DNA of 47,009 nt from Carboxylicivirga fragile (GTDB taxonomy: Bacteria; Bacteroidota; Bacteroidia; Bacteroidales; Marinilabiliaceae), in assembly GCA_025499625.1 (NCBI GenBank), contig JAFMVD010000047.1, positions 1 through 47,009 on the forward strand, in the 5' to 3' direction. Positions 33,644-41,960 of the stretch are shown here, piece after piece. A program made the translations under genes and the position numbers. Within the stretch, counting starts at the first letter, position 1. Each line of letters begins with the position of its first letter. The notes beneath the pieces are model-generated. The model was not told the DNA's origin and did not search any database. It saw only the letters and a list, made by a program, of their open reading frames with translations.

Positions 33644-34270
33644 TTAAAAGTTGCTTCGCTTTCGGGTTTCGATGTCACTGTTATCATTAATAATCCAGCC
33701 TTCGATTAAAAAGCCATGGGTATTATTATCGGTTCGTGAGATATTGCGCAAATGACCACTTGTTGATAATTGGCGTATCGTAATATTGGACTTACGCACA
33801 ATCTTTTGCTTACCGTGGAGTTGGAAGGTGTATGGATAAGATGAAAAATCCACCTGCACCGAATCACTACTTAAAGTCATGCTGATATCAGAGGCTATCA
33901 CCCGATTATAAAGGTTATTCTCCTTATAAGTACGGTATTGTTTCATAGCACTTTTATCTGCCAGATAGAGCGCCTCTCGTATGTTATTTTCGATATAATC
34001 CTTATCCGGCTCCAGAGTGAAGAAGAGCTCATGAAAACGTTTAACATGGTTCTTGGCTTCTGCGCTTCGATTCTCCGATATATCCGCTCTTAAGGCCAGC
34101 AAGAGCGATTGCCCATTATCCAAGACATATATCTTCTGGCGAGATTCCTTTACCATTTGTAATGAGGTGATGTAAGTATAAAGGCCGGCACCAAGGCTTA
34201 AAATTGTCGTTACCAAAAGCACATAGACGGTGTATCGAAACTGCCGTTGTATCTGAATAAGTTGTTGCAT
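33644..34270 (-). CDS. traK: conjugative transposon TraK-like protein
   Basis: A 208-residue inner-membrane protein with one N-terminal transmembrane helix (about 13-33) and a periplasmic domain; its features FHELFFTLEPDKDYIENNIREALYLAD and VDFSSYPYTFQLHGKQKIVRKSNITIRQLSTSG match TraK (VirB8-like) proteins. These nucleate channel assembly. 140 bp separate it from traJ, in which I see no gene. Confidence 0.85.
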   Translation of the reverse strand: MQQLIQIQRQFRYTVYVLLVTTILSLGAGLYTYITSLQMVKESRQKIYVLDNGQSLLLALRADISENRSAEAKNHVKRFHELFFTLEPDKDYIENNIREALYLADKSAMKQYRTYKENNLYNRVIASDISMTLSSDSVQVDFSSYPYTFQLHGKQKIVRKSNITIRQLSTSGHLRNISRTDNNTHGFLIEGWIINDNSDIETRKRSNF

Positions 34271-34410
34271 AATTAGACATTAGATTGTTAGACCTTTAGA
34301 TATCAACACTAAGAGGCTGAAGTTTTTTTACTATTGACTATTCGAGGCATAATGAGCTCATGTGTTTTCGCACATCATGTCAATCAGCATTTGGCCGGGG
34401 CGTCACTCTA

Positions 34411-35346
34411 CTATTTCAGTGCACCTTTAGAAACAGCCATCATAGCAGCTGTTCTGAGCATTCGACCACCTCCTGTATTAGTTCCTGAAGCATTCACAAT
34501 CCAGGTCGCTATCTTAGGTACCATCACCAAACCACAGATACCACAGACCGGAACAATCAAACCCGAGACAAAAAACATGGATGCTTGATAAACGCCCATC
34601 TGATTAATCAGGTTGATCTCTATATCGAGCACATAGATCAGCAACTGTTGGGTCAATGACAAAATGATTAAAGCAATGGGCAAATAAAGATTAACATTGA
34701 TAAAACGAGCTATCCATTGTAGGTAGTTATCCTGAAAACCATCAAAAATAGAAATGGAAAAAACCAGGGGGCCAAAGATGATCAGAAGCACACAAAAGAT
34801 GGTGCGTAAAAAAGCAATCAGATAGACCACCACTTCAAATGCCACTTCGGTCACTTGGCGTAATCCTTCCATAATGTAATAACCTATTTGATTGCCTAGG
34901 GCACGACCACTGACAATATTGTAGGTAGTAAGAATGACGTTAATGCCCCTGTCCCAAAGATCGGCTTCCTTGTCCCCATTCTCCTGAAAACTTGGCATAT
35001 CAGTTAATAAAATGGACATCTGCTTTTCTTCTAATTTTTCTTTTACGTGTTCTTGTTGATTGCTATAGATCTCTTCTGACAAATAGGTTAAGCCTTTTGT
35101 TGGACTCAATAAAAGATGAACAAATGGCCCCCAGAAAGTAATGACTAACACGAAAGCAAAAGGTCTTAACAATGGTAATATAAGGATGGGATTATCTGCA
35201 ATGAGTTGTTCAAATATACGCTTGGCTATAAATAAAAAAGCTGCTATCCCACCAATGGCACGAGCCATATCCACTAATAAACGCGCATGCTCAATGCCTA
35301 TCTGAATCAAGTTATCTGTAAATACAAAGAAGTTTTCAATATTCAT
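34411..35346 (-). CDS. traJ: conjugative transposon TraJ-like (VirB6/TrbL-type) membrane protein
   Basis: A 311-residue polytopic membrane protein with about six helices (around 30-45, 55-85, 175-200, 205-225, 240-262 and 265-290). Family features: ARAIGGIAAFLFIAKRIFEQL near the start, FLRTIFCVLLIIFGPLVFSISIFDGF, WIARFINVNLYLPIALIILSLTQQLL. VirB6-like proteins form the inner-membrane part of the channel. It is 51 bp after the unrecognised secreted gene at 35398. Confidence 0.88.
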   Translation of the reverse strand: MNIENFFVFTDNLIQIGIEHARLLVDMARAIGGIAAFLFIAKRIFEQLIADNPILILPLLRPFAFVLVITFWGPFVHLLLSPTKGLTYLSEEIYSNQQEHVKEKLEEKQMSILLTDMPSFQENGDKEADLWDRGINVILTTYNIVSGRALGNQIGYYIMEGLRQVTEVAFEVVVYLIAFLRTIFCVLLIIFGPLVFSISIFDGFQDNYLQWIARFINVNLYLPIALIILSLTQQLLIYVLDIEINLINQMGVYQASMFFVSGLIVPVCGICGLVMVPKIATWIVNASGTNTGGGRMLRTAAMMAVSKGALK

Positions 35347-35397
35347 GGTGCTAAAATGTTTGGTATTAGTGGTTTCGTTGATGTGCCAATGCTGTAT

Positions 35398-36102
35398 CTA
35401 TTGCCCCATAAAGTCAAGATTATTACCCGATTGATTCAACATCTGGTAATAACTAAACTTTTGAGTGGAATAAGTGATTGATCCCAATAGGTTTTTTAGT
35501 TCTTGCTGAACTTCACCCATTGCCTTTATTTTATCTGCTTGCTCAGCATCCAAGTGGTTAATCATCAGATAAGCTTCCATTTGTTGTCTAATGGCATTTT
35601 CAAAGATTTCTGTTATCTCAGAAGGCACATTTTGCTGCTTGAGGTAATCCAAAGCTTGCAGGTTTAATTGAAAATTCTGCGTTAAACCATATACATCAGG
35701 AATATTCATAAGTCTACTATCTCGCAAAAAGCCTTCAATAATCTCGTGTGCCTCCTGATTGAGCATTATACCGCCCACTGCATCCAAACACTTACCCAGA
35801 GTTTTCTTATCCAGACTTTTTAATATCAATTTGATCGCATCATTAACCCCCATATGTAAATAGCCTTTAACATCATAAACAGGTTCTGAATTCGCATAAT
35901 AGTAATAGTGACTTGGATAAAGGCGAACAAAACTATGCGCTACAGGTGGTAACCAACCCTTCCAGCAAACAAAACTTAAGGGATAATCATTGTTCATGGT
36001 GGGATAGCGTCCTTTCCATTTTTTAGTATCAAAGACGCTTTGAGAATAAACTTCAATACTCAAAAGTGAAATACATGTTAGTACTATAAATAGACGTTTC
36101 AT
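35398..36102 (-). CDS. secreted protein of unknown function in the tra operon
   Basis: The start is chosen at 36102 (MKRLFIVLTCISLLSIEVYSQ), which opens a signal peptide; the open frame extends back to 36147 but overlaps traI and is not signal-like. About 234 residues: an N-terminal region rich in Trp/Tyr/Pro (SFVCWKGWLPPVAHSFVRLYPSHYYYY), then a helical part with Gln-rich heptads (YLKQQNVPSEITEIFENAIRQQMEAY). No family recognised. It sits between traI and traJ, where the element may carry an extra channel or surface component. Confidence 0.7.
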   Translation of the reverse strand: MKRLFIVLTCISLLSIEVYSQSVFDTKKWKGRYPTMNNDYPLSFVCWKGWLPPVAHSFVRLYPSHYYYYANSEPVYDVKGYLHMGVNDAIKLILKSLDKKTLGKCLDAVGGIMLNQEAHEIIEGFLRDSRLMNIPDVYGLTQNFQLNLQALDYLKQQNVPSEITEIFENAIRQQMEAYLMINHLDAEQADKIKAMGEVQQELKNLLGSITYSTQKFSYYQMLNQSGNNLDFMGQ

Positions 36103-36112
36103 GGATTCAAGA

Positions 36113-36757
36113 TTAGTTGGTTTCATAAAGGCTATAATAAAAAGCAAAGGTCTTCAGATCTCCCATGCTATAGCTTTTCATATAGGAAGCATACAGAATC
36201 TTGTTATAGAGGTAACAAATGGTGCCATAATGCTGGTGCACCTGACGGTAGATGCCATTGATGACATCATAACGTGCTTTGTCATCCATGATGAAGGCTT
36301 TGTCAATGGTGATGGTACTTAGTACCTTCGTGACCAAATCGCGACTATCGGTCAGTATAATATCAAATGCTTGTAGGATGGCTGCCGCTTGCTGGGGCGT
36401 GAAATTATTATCCTGAATCAGCTTGGGTACTTTAGTGGTATAGATATCCAATATCTTATTCAACATATCACGCGTTTCCTCAATGCGTTTATAGTCTTTA
36501 ATAAGTCCTGAGACATTCTCTACGGCATCCAATAACTGCTGATCAATACCCAGTAAATCACCGGTTAATCCTTTGATATCTCCATTCAAGGCTTTAATAA
36601 GAATGTTATACCAACTCATCTTACTGAGAATACCTTTTTCTTGTATCCACAATGCTTCTCGCTGAATCCCTGCTCCCACATCAGTAACAGGTGCCTGAGA
36701 TAAAACCGTAGCTGAAAACATGATAATGAGTAGTGATAAATAAATTTGCTTTTTCAT
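36113..36757 (-). CDS. traI: conjugative transposon TraI-like (DUF4141) protein
   Basis: A 214-residue protein with a signal peptide (about 1-20, ATVLSQ). Mature part largely helical, with ALWIQEKGILSKMSWYNILIKALNGD, LDAVENVSGLIKDYKRIEETRDMLNKIL, and a C-terminal ILYASYMKSYSMGDLKTFAFYYSLYETN. This matches the VirB5-like TraI position and pattern, next to traG with a 2-bp gap. Probable periplasmic channel or pilus-tip component. Confidence 0.75.
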   Translation of the reverse strand: MKKQIYLSLLIIMFSATVLSQAPVTDVGAGIQREALWIQEKGILSKMSWYNILIKALNGDIKGLTGDLLGIDQQLLDAVENVSGLIKDYKRIEETRDMLNKILDIYTTKVPKLIQDNNFTPQQAAAILQAFDIILTDSRDLVTKVLSTITIDKAFIMDDKARYDVINGIYRQVHQHYGTICYLYNKILYASYMKSYSMGDLKTFAFYYSLYETN

Positions 36758-36759
36758 GG

Positions 36760-39162
36760 TTATAGCGTTTTAAGTAGTTTGATAAATGAGTTATGTTCTT
36801 GCATTTGTTGTAGCAAGACTTGCTTTTCTTTCTCTTCTGAGGTATAACAGTGGTATTCTTGCTTACTCACTTCCAAAGCAAAGACTCTGGAATAACTGCC
36901 CAGACCTACAAAACATTCTTTGAGTTTCCGTCCTGTGGGCAGGTTGCGGTTCACCGATAAGATCTGCTCCTTTTGGAAGTCTGTCAGCCCCAATACCTGA
37001 CTTATCTTATCGAACTTATTGGCAAACTTGCGCATGTCCAATAGAATCTTGGTATCGGCATTATTAATGATGGCATCGCGTATTATGGGACTGGAGATCA
37101 CATCCTCAATCTCCTGGGTGACCACCAAGGCTTCGCCAAAGAATTTACGTATGGTCTTGAAAAAGTATTTGATGTAATCCGCCATCTGAGGCGTGGCGAT
37201 GGCTTTCCAGGCTTCTTCAATACAGATGACTTTTCGTGTGCCTTTCAAAAGACGCATTTTCTGCATGAAGATGTCAATGATGATGAGTGTGGCCACAGGA
37301 AAAATTACAGGGTGGTCTTTGATATTATCCAGCTCAAAAACAATGAAGGGACATTGAAAAAACTCATCTGTCTGCATCTGTTTATTCAAGAGGTAATCAT
37401 ATTCTCCTCCCACGTAGTATTTGCTCAGTATAAAGAAGAATTCTCCGGTGTTAAAACACAAGCCTTTATCACCCACCAAAGCAGGTATCCATTGCTGAAC
37501 AAACTCATAGTAGCTATTGAAGCTATGTCCTTCTTGGTGCTTTTTGTAATAAGCTGTTACCGATTGGGCAATCACATCCTTATCAATTTCACTAAGCTGT
37601 GGTTTATAAATGGTGTAGAGCACCGATAAGATGGTTTGTTTTCGTTCGGTAGAAAGGCCATTATTCAGCACAAAGGGATTAAATGAAATGGGTGTCTCTT
37701 CGGTAAATTCCACATGCATGGCACCTCCTTTATCTTTCAGGTACTCATCAAGGTACTTCACCAACAACTCATAACTTCTACCCACATCAAGAAGTACCGT
37801 ATGGCAGTTATCACTCTCGGCATAATGCCTTAGAAGATGATTGGTTAAAAATGACTTGCCCGAACCGGAGCCCCCAATAATGATTTTATTACGGTTATGT
37901 ATCTGATGCTTTTCCATGGGTTCATCCGAGATATCCACTTTAACTGGACATCCATTTTGGCGATCTGAGAATTGAATAAAAAAAGGAGATTGGCTATTTT
38001 GTATGGCGCCTTCAAAATTCAGGAAACAACAAGCCTCAGGAGATTGCATCAGCATTAATTCTGTTTCGGGCAGTTGCGTGCTAGCTGGCATATTAGCCCA
38101 ATACATGAGTGGTAGGTCAAAGCTATGGCGATAGGGCAAACAGTTCATTTTGGAAAAGCTGGTGAGCACTTCACTCCTTTTTTGCTTTAAGCCATTTAAA
38201 GACTCATCAAAAAGCATCAGGTTATAATGCATTTGCACAATGGGCTCACTGCCTTGCTGAACGATTTCCAGAAAATGCTCTATCAATTCTGCATTGAGTT
38301 TATTTTCTGTAGAGAATTTTGAGAGGGAATAAATCTTTTTGTGAGCACTCTCCAACTGGCTCTTGATGACCGTTTGATTACCTACATACAAAAAGCAATT
38401 GGTGATGTGGGAAAATGGTAAACCGAAGCTAAGTGGATAAACCATTGAGACTGGCAGGTTGGTCATAGGTTCTTCCCCGCAAGGGCTCACCTCTCCTGGT
38501 ACATGATCATAATTACTCAGACTAAAGGTCTCAACAAAACTATTCATCACTTTTAAATGATCCCTAAAGTCAAGACTACCTAAAACACTCGTCTTATCCT
38601 GAAAGTTCATGCTTAGGTAACGCTGCATCAGGTGCATCATCTCATCTCTAGATAGCAGACTGCTTTGTATTCCACCTTGAAGTAATTGCGCCATTACATT
38701 GGTGCTAATTTCTTCCAGTTGGTCTTGCTCATGTTTTGCTTTCCTACGATTTACAGCTGGTTTGAAAAGGCTGGTACCTAAGAAATTTTTTAACAGGCCT
38801 GTGTTCATAAGCGAAATAAACAAATAGGCTTCATGCTGCAGGTGACTTCTGCCCTCAAAATGATTGAGGTACGCTTTATCCAAAAAGGACACTTCTACTT
38901 GATCTGTGCTTGCGTCTTGCTCCTTTGATTTAAACGATCTCTGGAGGAAATAATCCTGACGATGAAGAAGGGTTCCAGCAGGTAACATAGCAATAAGCCG
39001 CCGGAAAATATCGTGTAGCTCATTTAATGTTTCCGCACTGCAAGAAAACAATTCGGGTAGTTGCAAACGAATTCCAATGGTCATATCCAAATTACTGGAT
39101 AATAGAATATCTCCATCAAAACCCAAGACGGGCATACTTTCCTCGATGCTTTTTATCTTCAT
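36760..39162 (-). CDS. traG: conjugative transposon TraG-like (VirB4-type) ATPase
   Basis: An 800-residue ATPase that drives mating-channel assembly and pilus work. Walker A GGSGSGKS at 430-437 (KIIIGGSGSGKSFLTNHLLRHY), Walker B IEEAWKAIA near 650, and the family C-terminal segment TRKVICIEEAWKAIATPQM, KKYFKTIRKFFGEALVVTQEIED-type (read KYFFKTIRKFFGEALVV) and DKISQVLGLTDFQKEQILSVN. Length about the family norm. The N-terminal 400 residues form the TraG N-domain (GFDGDILLSSNLDMTIG, NCLPYRHSFDLPLMYWANMP). Preceded by traF with a 24-bp gap. Confidence 0.92.
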   Translation of the reverse strand: MKIKSIEESMPVLGFDGDILLSSNLDMTIGIRLQLPELFSCSAETLNELHDIFRRLIAMLPAGTLLHRQDYFLQRSFKSKEQDASTDQVEVSFLDKAYLNHFEGRSHLQHEAYLFISLMNTGLLKNFLGTSLFKPAVNRRKAKHEQDQLEEISTNVMAQLLQGGIQSSLLSRDEMMHLMQRYLSMNFQDKTSVLGSLDFRDHLKVMNSFVETFSLSNYDHVPGEVSPCGEEPMTNLPVSMVYPLSFGLPFSHITNCFLYVGNQTVIKSQLESAHKKIYSLSKFSTENKLNAELIEHFLEIVQQGSEPIVQMHYNLMLFDESLNGLKQKRSEVLTSFSKMNCLPYRHSFDLPLMYWANMPASTQLPETELMLMQSPEACCFLNFEGAIQNSQSPFFIQFSDRQNGCPVKVDISDEPMEKHQIHNRNKIIIGGSGSGKSFLTNHLLRHYAESDNCHTVLLDVGRSYELLVKYLDEYLKDKGGAMHVEFTEETPISFNPFVLNNGLSTERKQTILSVLYTIYKPQLSEIDKDVIAQSVTAYYKKHQEGHSFNSYYEFVQQWIPALVGDKGLCFNTGEFFFILSKYYVGGEYDYLLNKQMQTDEFFQCPFIVFELDNIKDHPVIFPVATLIIIDIFMQKMRLLKGTRKVICIEEAWKAIATPQMADYIKYFFKTIRKFFGEALVVTQEIEDVISSPIIRDAIINNADTKILLDMRKFANKFDKISQVLGLTDFQKEQILSVNRNLPTGRKLKECFVGLGSYSRVFALEVSKQEYHCYTSEEKEKQVLLQQMQEHNSFIKLLKTL

Positions 39163-39186
39163 GATGCGTATTGGATATTCAGTTGA

Positions 39187-39501
39187 CTATTGCTTGATAA
39201 TTTTCTTTAAAGGATGTTTCATGCTGATAAACTGTGGTAGCTGTTTGGCTATCTTTTGCTTTTGATAGGCTTCGGGTCCCATGGTACGTTGAATCTTACT
39301 CAATCGATAAAGTACAAAAAGAAGCAATGGAACCGTTAAAAAGACAGCTAACAAAGGGCTTGTCAGCAGGTAAATCACAGTGAACCCGCCAAAAGAAATC
39401 AAAACAGCGTACAGGGCTTTGTAAACTAATACACCGGAGAATCCTTTGACATAGAGTTTTGTATCTACCTTGCTGATGCGATAGTGTTTTTTGCCCTTCA
39501 T
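39187..39501 (-). CDS. traF: conjugative transposon TraF-like (DUF4133) protein
   Basis: A 104-residue membrane protein with two transmembrane helices (about 28-46 and 48-66, VLISFGGFTVIYLLTSPLLAVFLTVPLLLFVLYRL as overlapping segments) and a basic C-terminal tail. This matches the VirB3-like TraF proteins in size, topology and position directly between traE and traG. It starts 3 bp after the traE stop. Confidence 0.85.
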   Translation of the reverse strand: MKGKKHYRISKVDTKLYVKGFSGVLVYKALYAVLISFGGFTVIYLLTSPLLAVFLTVPLLLFVLYRLSKIQRTMGPEAYQKQKIAKQLPQFISMKHPLKKIIKQ

Positions 39502-39504
39502 TTC

Positions 39505-39816
39505 TTAACCAAAGAAAGCTCGGATAACAACTCCTACCAAGACTAAAAAGAGGCAAGCCCCAAACCAGCCCATCAAGGCTTTCTGGGTGTCTTGATCACC
39601 ACTTTGCCACTTGATGTATACCCGAATACCGCCAATGAGACCAACAACAGCTCCTATGGCAATTATTAAATTGGCAACGGGATCTACATAGGATTGCACC
39701 TCCGTTGTGGCTTGGTCAATACCGTCTGCAGATTGCGCAAATAGCCTTGGAAGAATATAAAGCAATCCTATGAGGATAAATAAGGATTTTCGAATGATAA
39801 CTTGCTTGTGTTTCAT
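39505..39816 (-). CDS. traE: conjugative transposon TraE-like (DUF4134) pilin-like protein
   Basis: A 103-residue protein with a signal peptide (about 1-28, LPRLFAQSADG) and two transmembrane helices (about 50-68 and 84-102) separated by KWQSGDQDTQK. DUF4134/TraE is comparable to VirB2 pilins: ANLIIAIGAVVGLIGGIRVYIKW and KALMGWFGACLFLVLVGVVIRAFFG are characteristic. It lies 12 bp downstream of an unrecognised single-helix protein gene. Confidence 0.88.
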   Translation of the reverse strand: MKHKQVIIRKSLFILIGLLYILPRLFAQSADGIDQATTEVQSYVDPVANLIIAIGAVVGLIGGIRVYIKWQSGDQDTQKALMGWFGACLFLVLVGVVIRAFFG

Positions 39817-39828
39817 GTCTTGGTATTT

Positions 39829-40203
39829 TTATGAATTAGGTATTTCTTGATTGGCGGCATAGGCCAATTGTTGGCTCATTTGAACATTGCTCATCTTAGA
39901 TGGAAGCATCATATCGTCCAGTTTAATGCCTGTTTCATCAACACCATTATCTGGTTTCAACACAAAACTATCCTCCGTATTTTCAACGGCACAAACACGT
40001 TCCTGAGGTAGTTCATCGGCTTTGACAAACTGGGTCTTCAATAGCTCTTTTGGAGCAAGGGCTTCTGACTCGAAACTTTGTTGCTTTTCCTTTCCTGTTT
40101 GTTTAACCAATAGATACAGAACAACTACTAGATAATAGATAAATAAACACAGTGCTATTAATTGAATGAACTGCAAATGGGATATCTTTTCTAATCCAAA
40201 CAT
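39829..40203 (-). CDS. single-pass membrane protein of unknown function
   Basis: A 124-residue protein with one N-terminal transmembrane helix (about 12-33, LQFIQLIALCLFIYYLVVVLYLL as segments) and a long acidic cytoplasmic or periplasmic tail (SFESEALAPKELLK, ENTEDSFVLKPDNGVDETGIKLDDMMLP). It is first in the traE-F-G operon on the minus strand and overlaps the end of the frameshifted upstream remnant by 13 bp. No family recognised; a membrane regulator or channel accessory is possible. Confidence 0.7.
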   Translation of the reverse strand: MFGLEKISHLQFIQLIALCLFIYYLVVVLYLLVKQTGKEKQQSFESEALAPKELLKTQFVKADELPQERVCAVENTEDSFVLKPDNGVDETGIKLDDMMLPSKMSNVQMSQQLAYAANQEIPNS

Positions 40204-40451
40204 GTGTTTTGTTTTAGTTCAACTTCCTTAACCAACTCAAATGCTTTGGCTTCTTTTGAATGACCTCCCAAAGTTCTGAAGGCTTTCTGGATTTCATTCC
40301 ACAGTCGTTCCCAAGTGGGATTCAGTTTGCATCACTTTGACATATTTTGATGCATTTTCATAACGCGTAAACCACTTTTCTAATAGGGATTGGTGTGTTT
40401 TGCAAAAGGAAACGGAATAAAACTTTGCAGTTGGCAATTATTGATGGGCAT
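40191..40451 (-). pseudogene. frameshifted small gene ahead of the tra operon
   Basis: Three overlapping frames on the minus strand join into a coding-looking peptide of about 85 residues: MPINNCQLQSFIPFPFAKHTNP from ATG at 40451, then KWFTRYENASKYVKVMQT in a second frame, then LNPTWERLWNEIQKAFRTLG and GHSKEAKAFELVKEVELKQN in a third, stopping at 40191. No single frame has both a start and the conserved body, so two frameshifts (or sequence errors) are implied. The family is not recognised. The final overlap with the next gene is typical of an operon member. Confidence 0.45.
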
Positions 40452-40614
40452 GACCTAAAAAGGTGGGAAACTTAGGTGTTTTTGTTCACTGATTACAACT
40501 ATTTGACCTTGTCACTATAAGCTATTTAGAAAAACACCTGTGTTTCACCCGCAAATAAGAAAAGCATGCGCATCAAGTGCGGTGGGTTTATGCCGAACGC
40601 TTTTGCAAAACACA
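40394..40614. repeat. 15-bp inverted repeats, each containing TTTTGCAAAA
   Basis: TGTGTTTTGCAAAAG (40394-40408) and CTTTTGCAAAACACA (40600-40614) are perfect inverse copies about 190 bp apart, each centred on the palindrome TTTTGCAAAA. They frame part of the long non-coding segment before the tra operon and are likely binding sites for a regulatory or replication protein. Confidence 0.5.
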
Positions 40615-40943
40615 GCTCCCGATTACACCTTTGTGGCGCGATATGGCAATGCTTAACTAATAGCATCACTAATGGCTAATAATAATTCATTTATTGAAAT
40701 ATGGAAGGTCGTATGTGATAGCTCTTTTACCTTCCAAAAGGGCATCTTAGGTGAAGCGCCGAGCTTAGTATGGTTCGGATGGGCTTTGGGCAACTAAGCG
40801 AGGCGATGAAGCCTGTGATGCCTTTAAGGAGTGAGCGGATGCGAAACGGCTTGTTTGAAAAAGGTAACTCCTAATAGTTTGATTTAACCTCTAATTTTTA
40901 CCGTCTCTTTTTCAAATGTGCCGGGCTCAATATCTCATATACA
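40452..40943. other. 492-bp non-coding segment between tra and replication modules
   Basis: I see no ORF of note. The stretch has locally higher GC (for example 40560-40640 and 40745-40850) than its surroundings, the right-hand TTTTGCAAAA site, and a 17-nt imperfect inverted repeat at 40847-40923. It separates the tra genes from the replication genes and probably holds the tra promoter and control region. Confidence 0.5.
40847..40923. promoter_or_regulatory. 17-nt inverted repeat before the tra genes
   Basis: CGGC-TTG-TTTGAAAAAG (40847-40863) pairs with CTTTTTCAAA-TGT-GCCG (40907-40923), 14 of 17 positions, with a 43-nt loop. It lies just downstream of the nucleotidyltransferase-like gene on the minus strand and could be an attenuator, a terminator or an operator pair. 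Confidence 0.45.
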
Positions 40944-41252
40944 TTAAAGAACAATGCCTTCTGTATTCACTTTATGGTAGATGGGGGTATTGCTAAATTG
41001 CTTATGCCAGTCTTCCTTGGAATACACATAAAGCGATAATGAATGACCTGAATGGAGCTCTACTTGATAACGTGCGTTCAAATACTTCTGTTCCAATCCA
41101 AAATCAACCCTATTGGGCGATAAAACATAAACCTGTAGTTCTTCATCACGTCCTTTACCTTGTGGAAACAACAAAGTTATCTCCGCGTAAGGATCCAATG
41201 ACTGTACATGTTCTTTTAGCAACTCTGTAATATCTCCAGGCTGTTTATTCAT
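40944..41252 (-). CDS. nucleotidyltransferase-fold protein lacking catalytic residues
   Basis: A 102-residue protein that aligns by eye along its whole length with small stand-alone nucleotidyltransferases of Bacteroidota: LDPYAEITLLF, RVDFGLEQKYLNARYQVEL, and the C-terminal LYVYSKEDWHKQFSNTPIYHKV..EGI. Where those enzymes have the GS-x-ARG and D-x-D metal-binding motif, this one has PQGKGRDEELQVYV and is about three residues shorter, so it should be catalytically inactive. It lies 30 bp after the helicase-loader gene. A binding or regulatory role is inference. Confidence 0.65.
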   Translation of the reverse strand: MNKQPGDITELLKEHVQSLDPYAEITLLFPQGKGRDEELQVYVLSPNRVDFGLEQKYLNARYQVELHSGHSLSLYVYSKEDWHKQFSNTPIYHKVNTEGIVL

Positions 41253-41282
41253 AGCTCAAAAATAGTAACTATAATCCATAGT

Positions 41283-41960
41283 TCACTGCCTTTTATCACC
41301 TACCTGTTTATCAAAACTGATAAGATTAAACATCTCACGCATCCGGCTTCTAAGGCGATTACCATAGATACGTTCCAATTCCGAGGCCGACAAATTACTT
41401 GTTAGGTGTGTTAACATTTTTCGATTGACAAAATGATCGTAACGACTCAATAGTATCTCTGCCATGACATTACATTCATTGCCAAAATAATGAACGGGAC
41501 GCTCCACTCCTACATCATCAAAACAGTAAACTTTTGGACAATAATTATTCGATAGAAACTGATAGGAGGAAGTGGTATATTTTGAGATTAGCTGGTAGCC
41601 TTGTTGCACAAAACTAAAGGTTATTTCTCTCGATGAGTGAATGATGTAACGTTTCTCCTTGGGGAAAAAGTTATTCAAAAGGTACATCAAACTGGTTTTT
41701 CCACAGCCCACAGGACCAACTACTAAAAGTCCTTTATCGGGGTTTAAGCCAAGTCGAATCATGTTCTCTTTATCACCGATGGCATAAACCAATAGTTTGT
41801 ATAATACACCATGGTCTTTTGTCTGCACCTTAAAGTGCATGCCATACCGTTTCTGTCCAGCATGTTCTAACCATGTCAAACAAGCTGGAAAACTATAATT
41901 CATCCAACCATTTTTCTCCCAACGCATGGTTTTATAGGGGCTCATCATAGTCTTTGTCAT
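41283..41960 (-). CDS. DnaC/IstB-like AAA+ ATPase, probable helicase loader
   Basis: A 225-residue AAA+ protein: Walker A VVGPVGCGKTS (about 78-88), Walker B YCFDDVGVE (about 145-153), sensor-1 THLTSNLS and an arginine-rich box ELERIYGNRLRSRMREMFN, all as in DnaC/DnaI-type loaders. The start overlaps the end of the upstream initiator-like gene by 29 bp, so translation is coupled. It would load the host DnaB helicase on the element's origin. An IstB transposition role is less likely because no IstA partner exists. Confidence 0.82.
   Translation of the reverse strand: MTKTMMSPYKTMRWEKNGWMNYSFPACLTWLEHAGQKRYGMHFKVQTKDHGVLYKLLVYAIGDKENMIRLGLNPDKGLLVVGPVGCGKTSLMYLLNNFFPKEKRYIIHSSREITFSFVQQGYQLISKYTTSSYQFLSNNYCPKVYCFDDVGVERPVHYFGNECNVMAEILLSRYDHFVNRKMLTHLTSNLSASELERIYGNRLRSRMREMFNLISFDKQVGDKRQ

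Noticed and set aside
39296-39556. Minus-strand 86-codon ORF overlapping traE and traF
   Set aside because: It is a shadow frame across two well-supported Tra genes and lacks a plausible start context.
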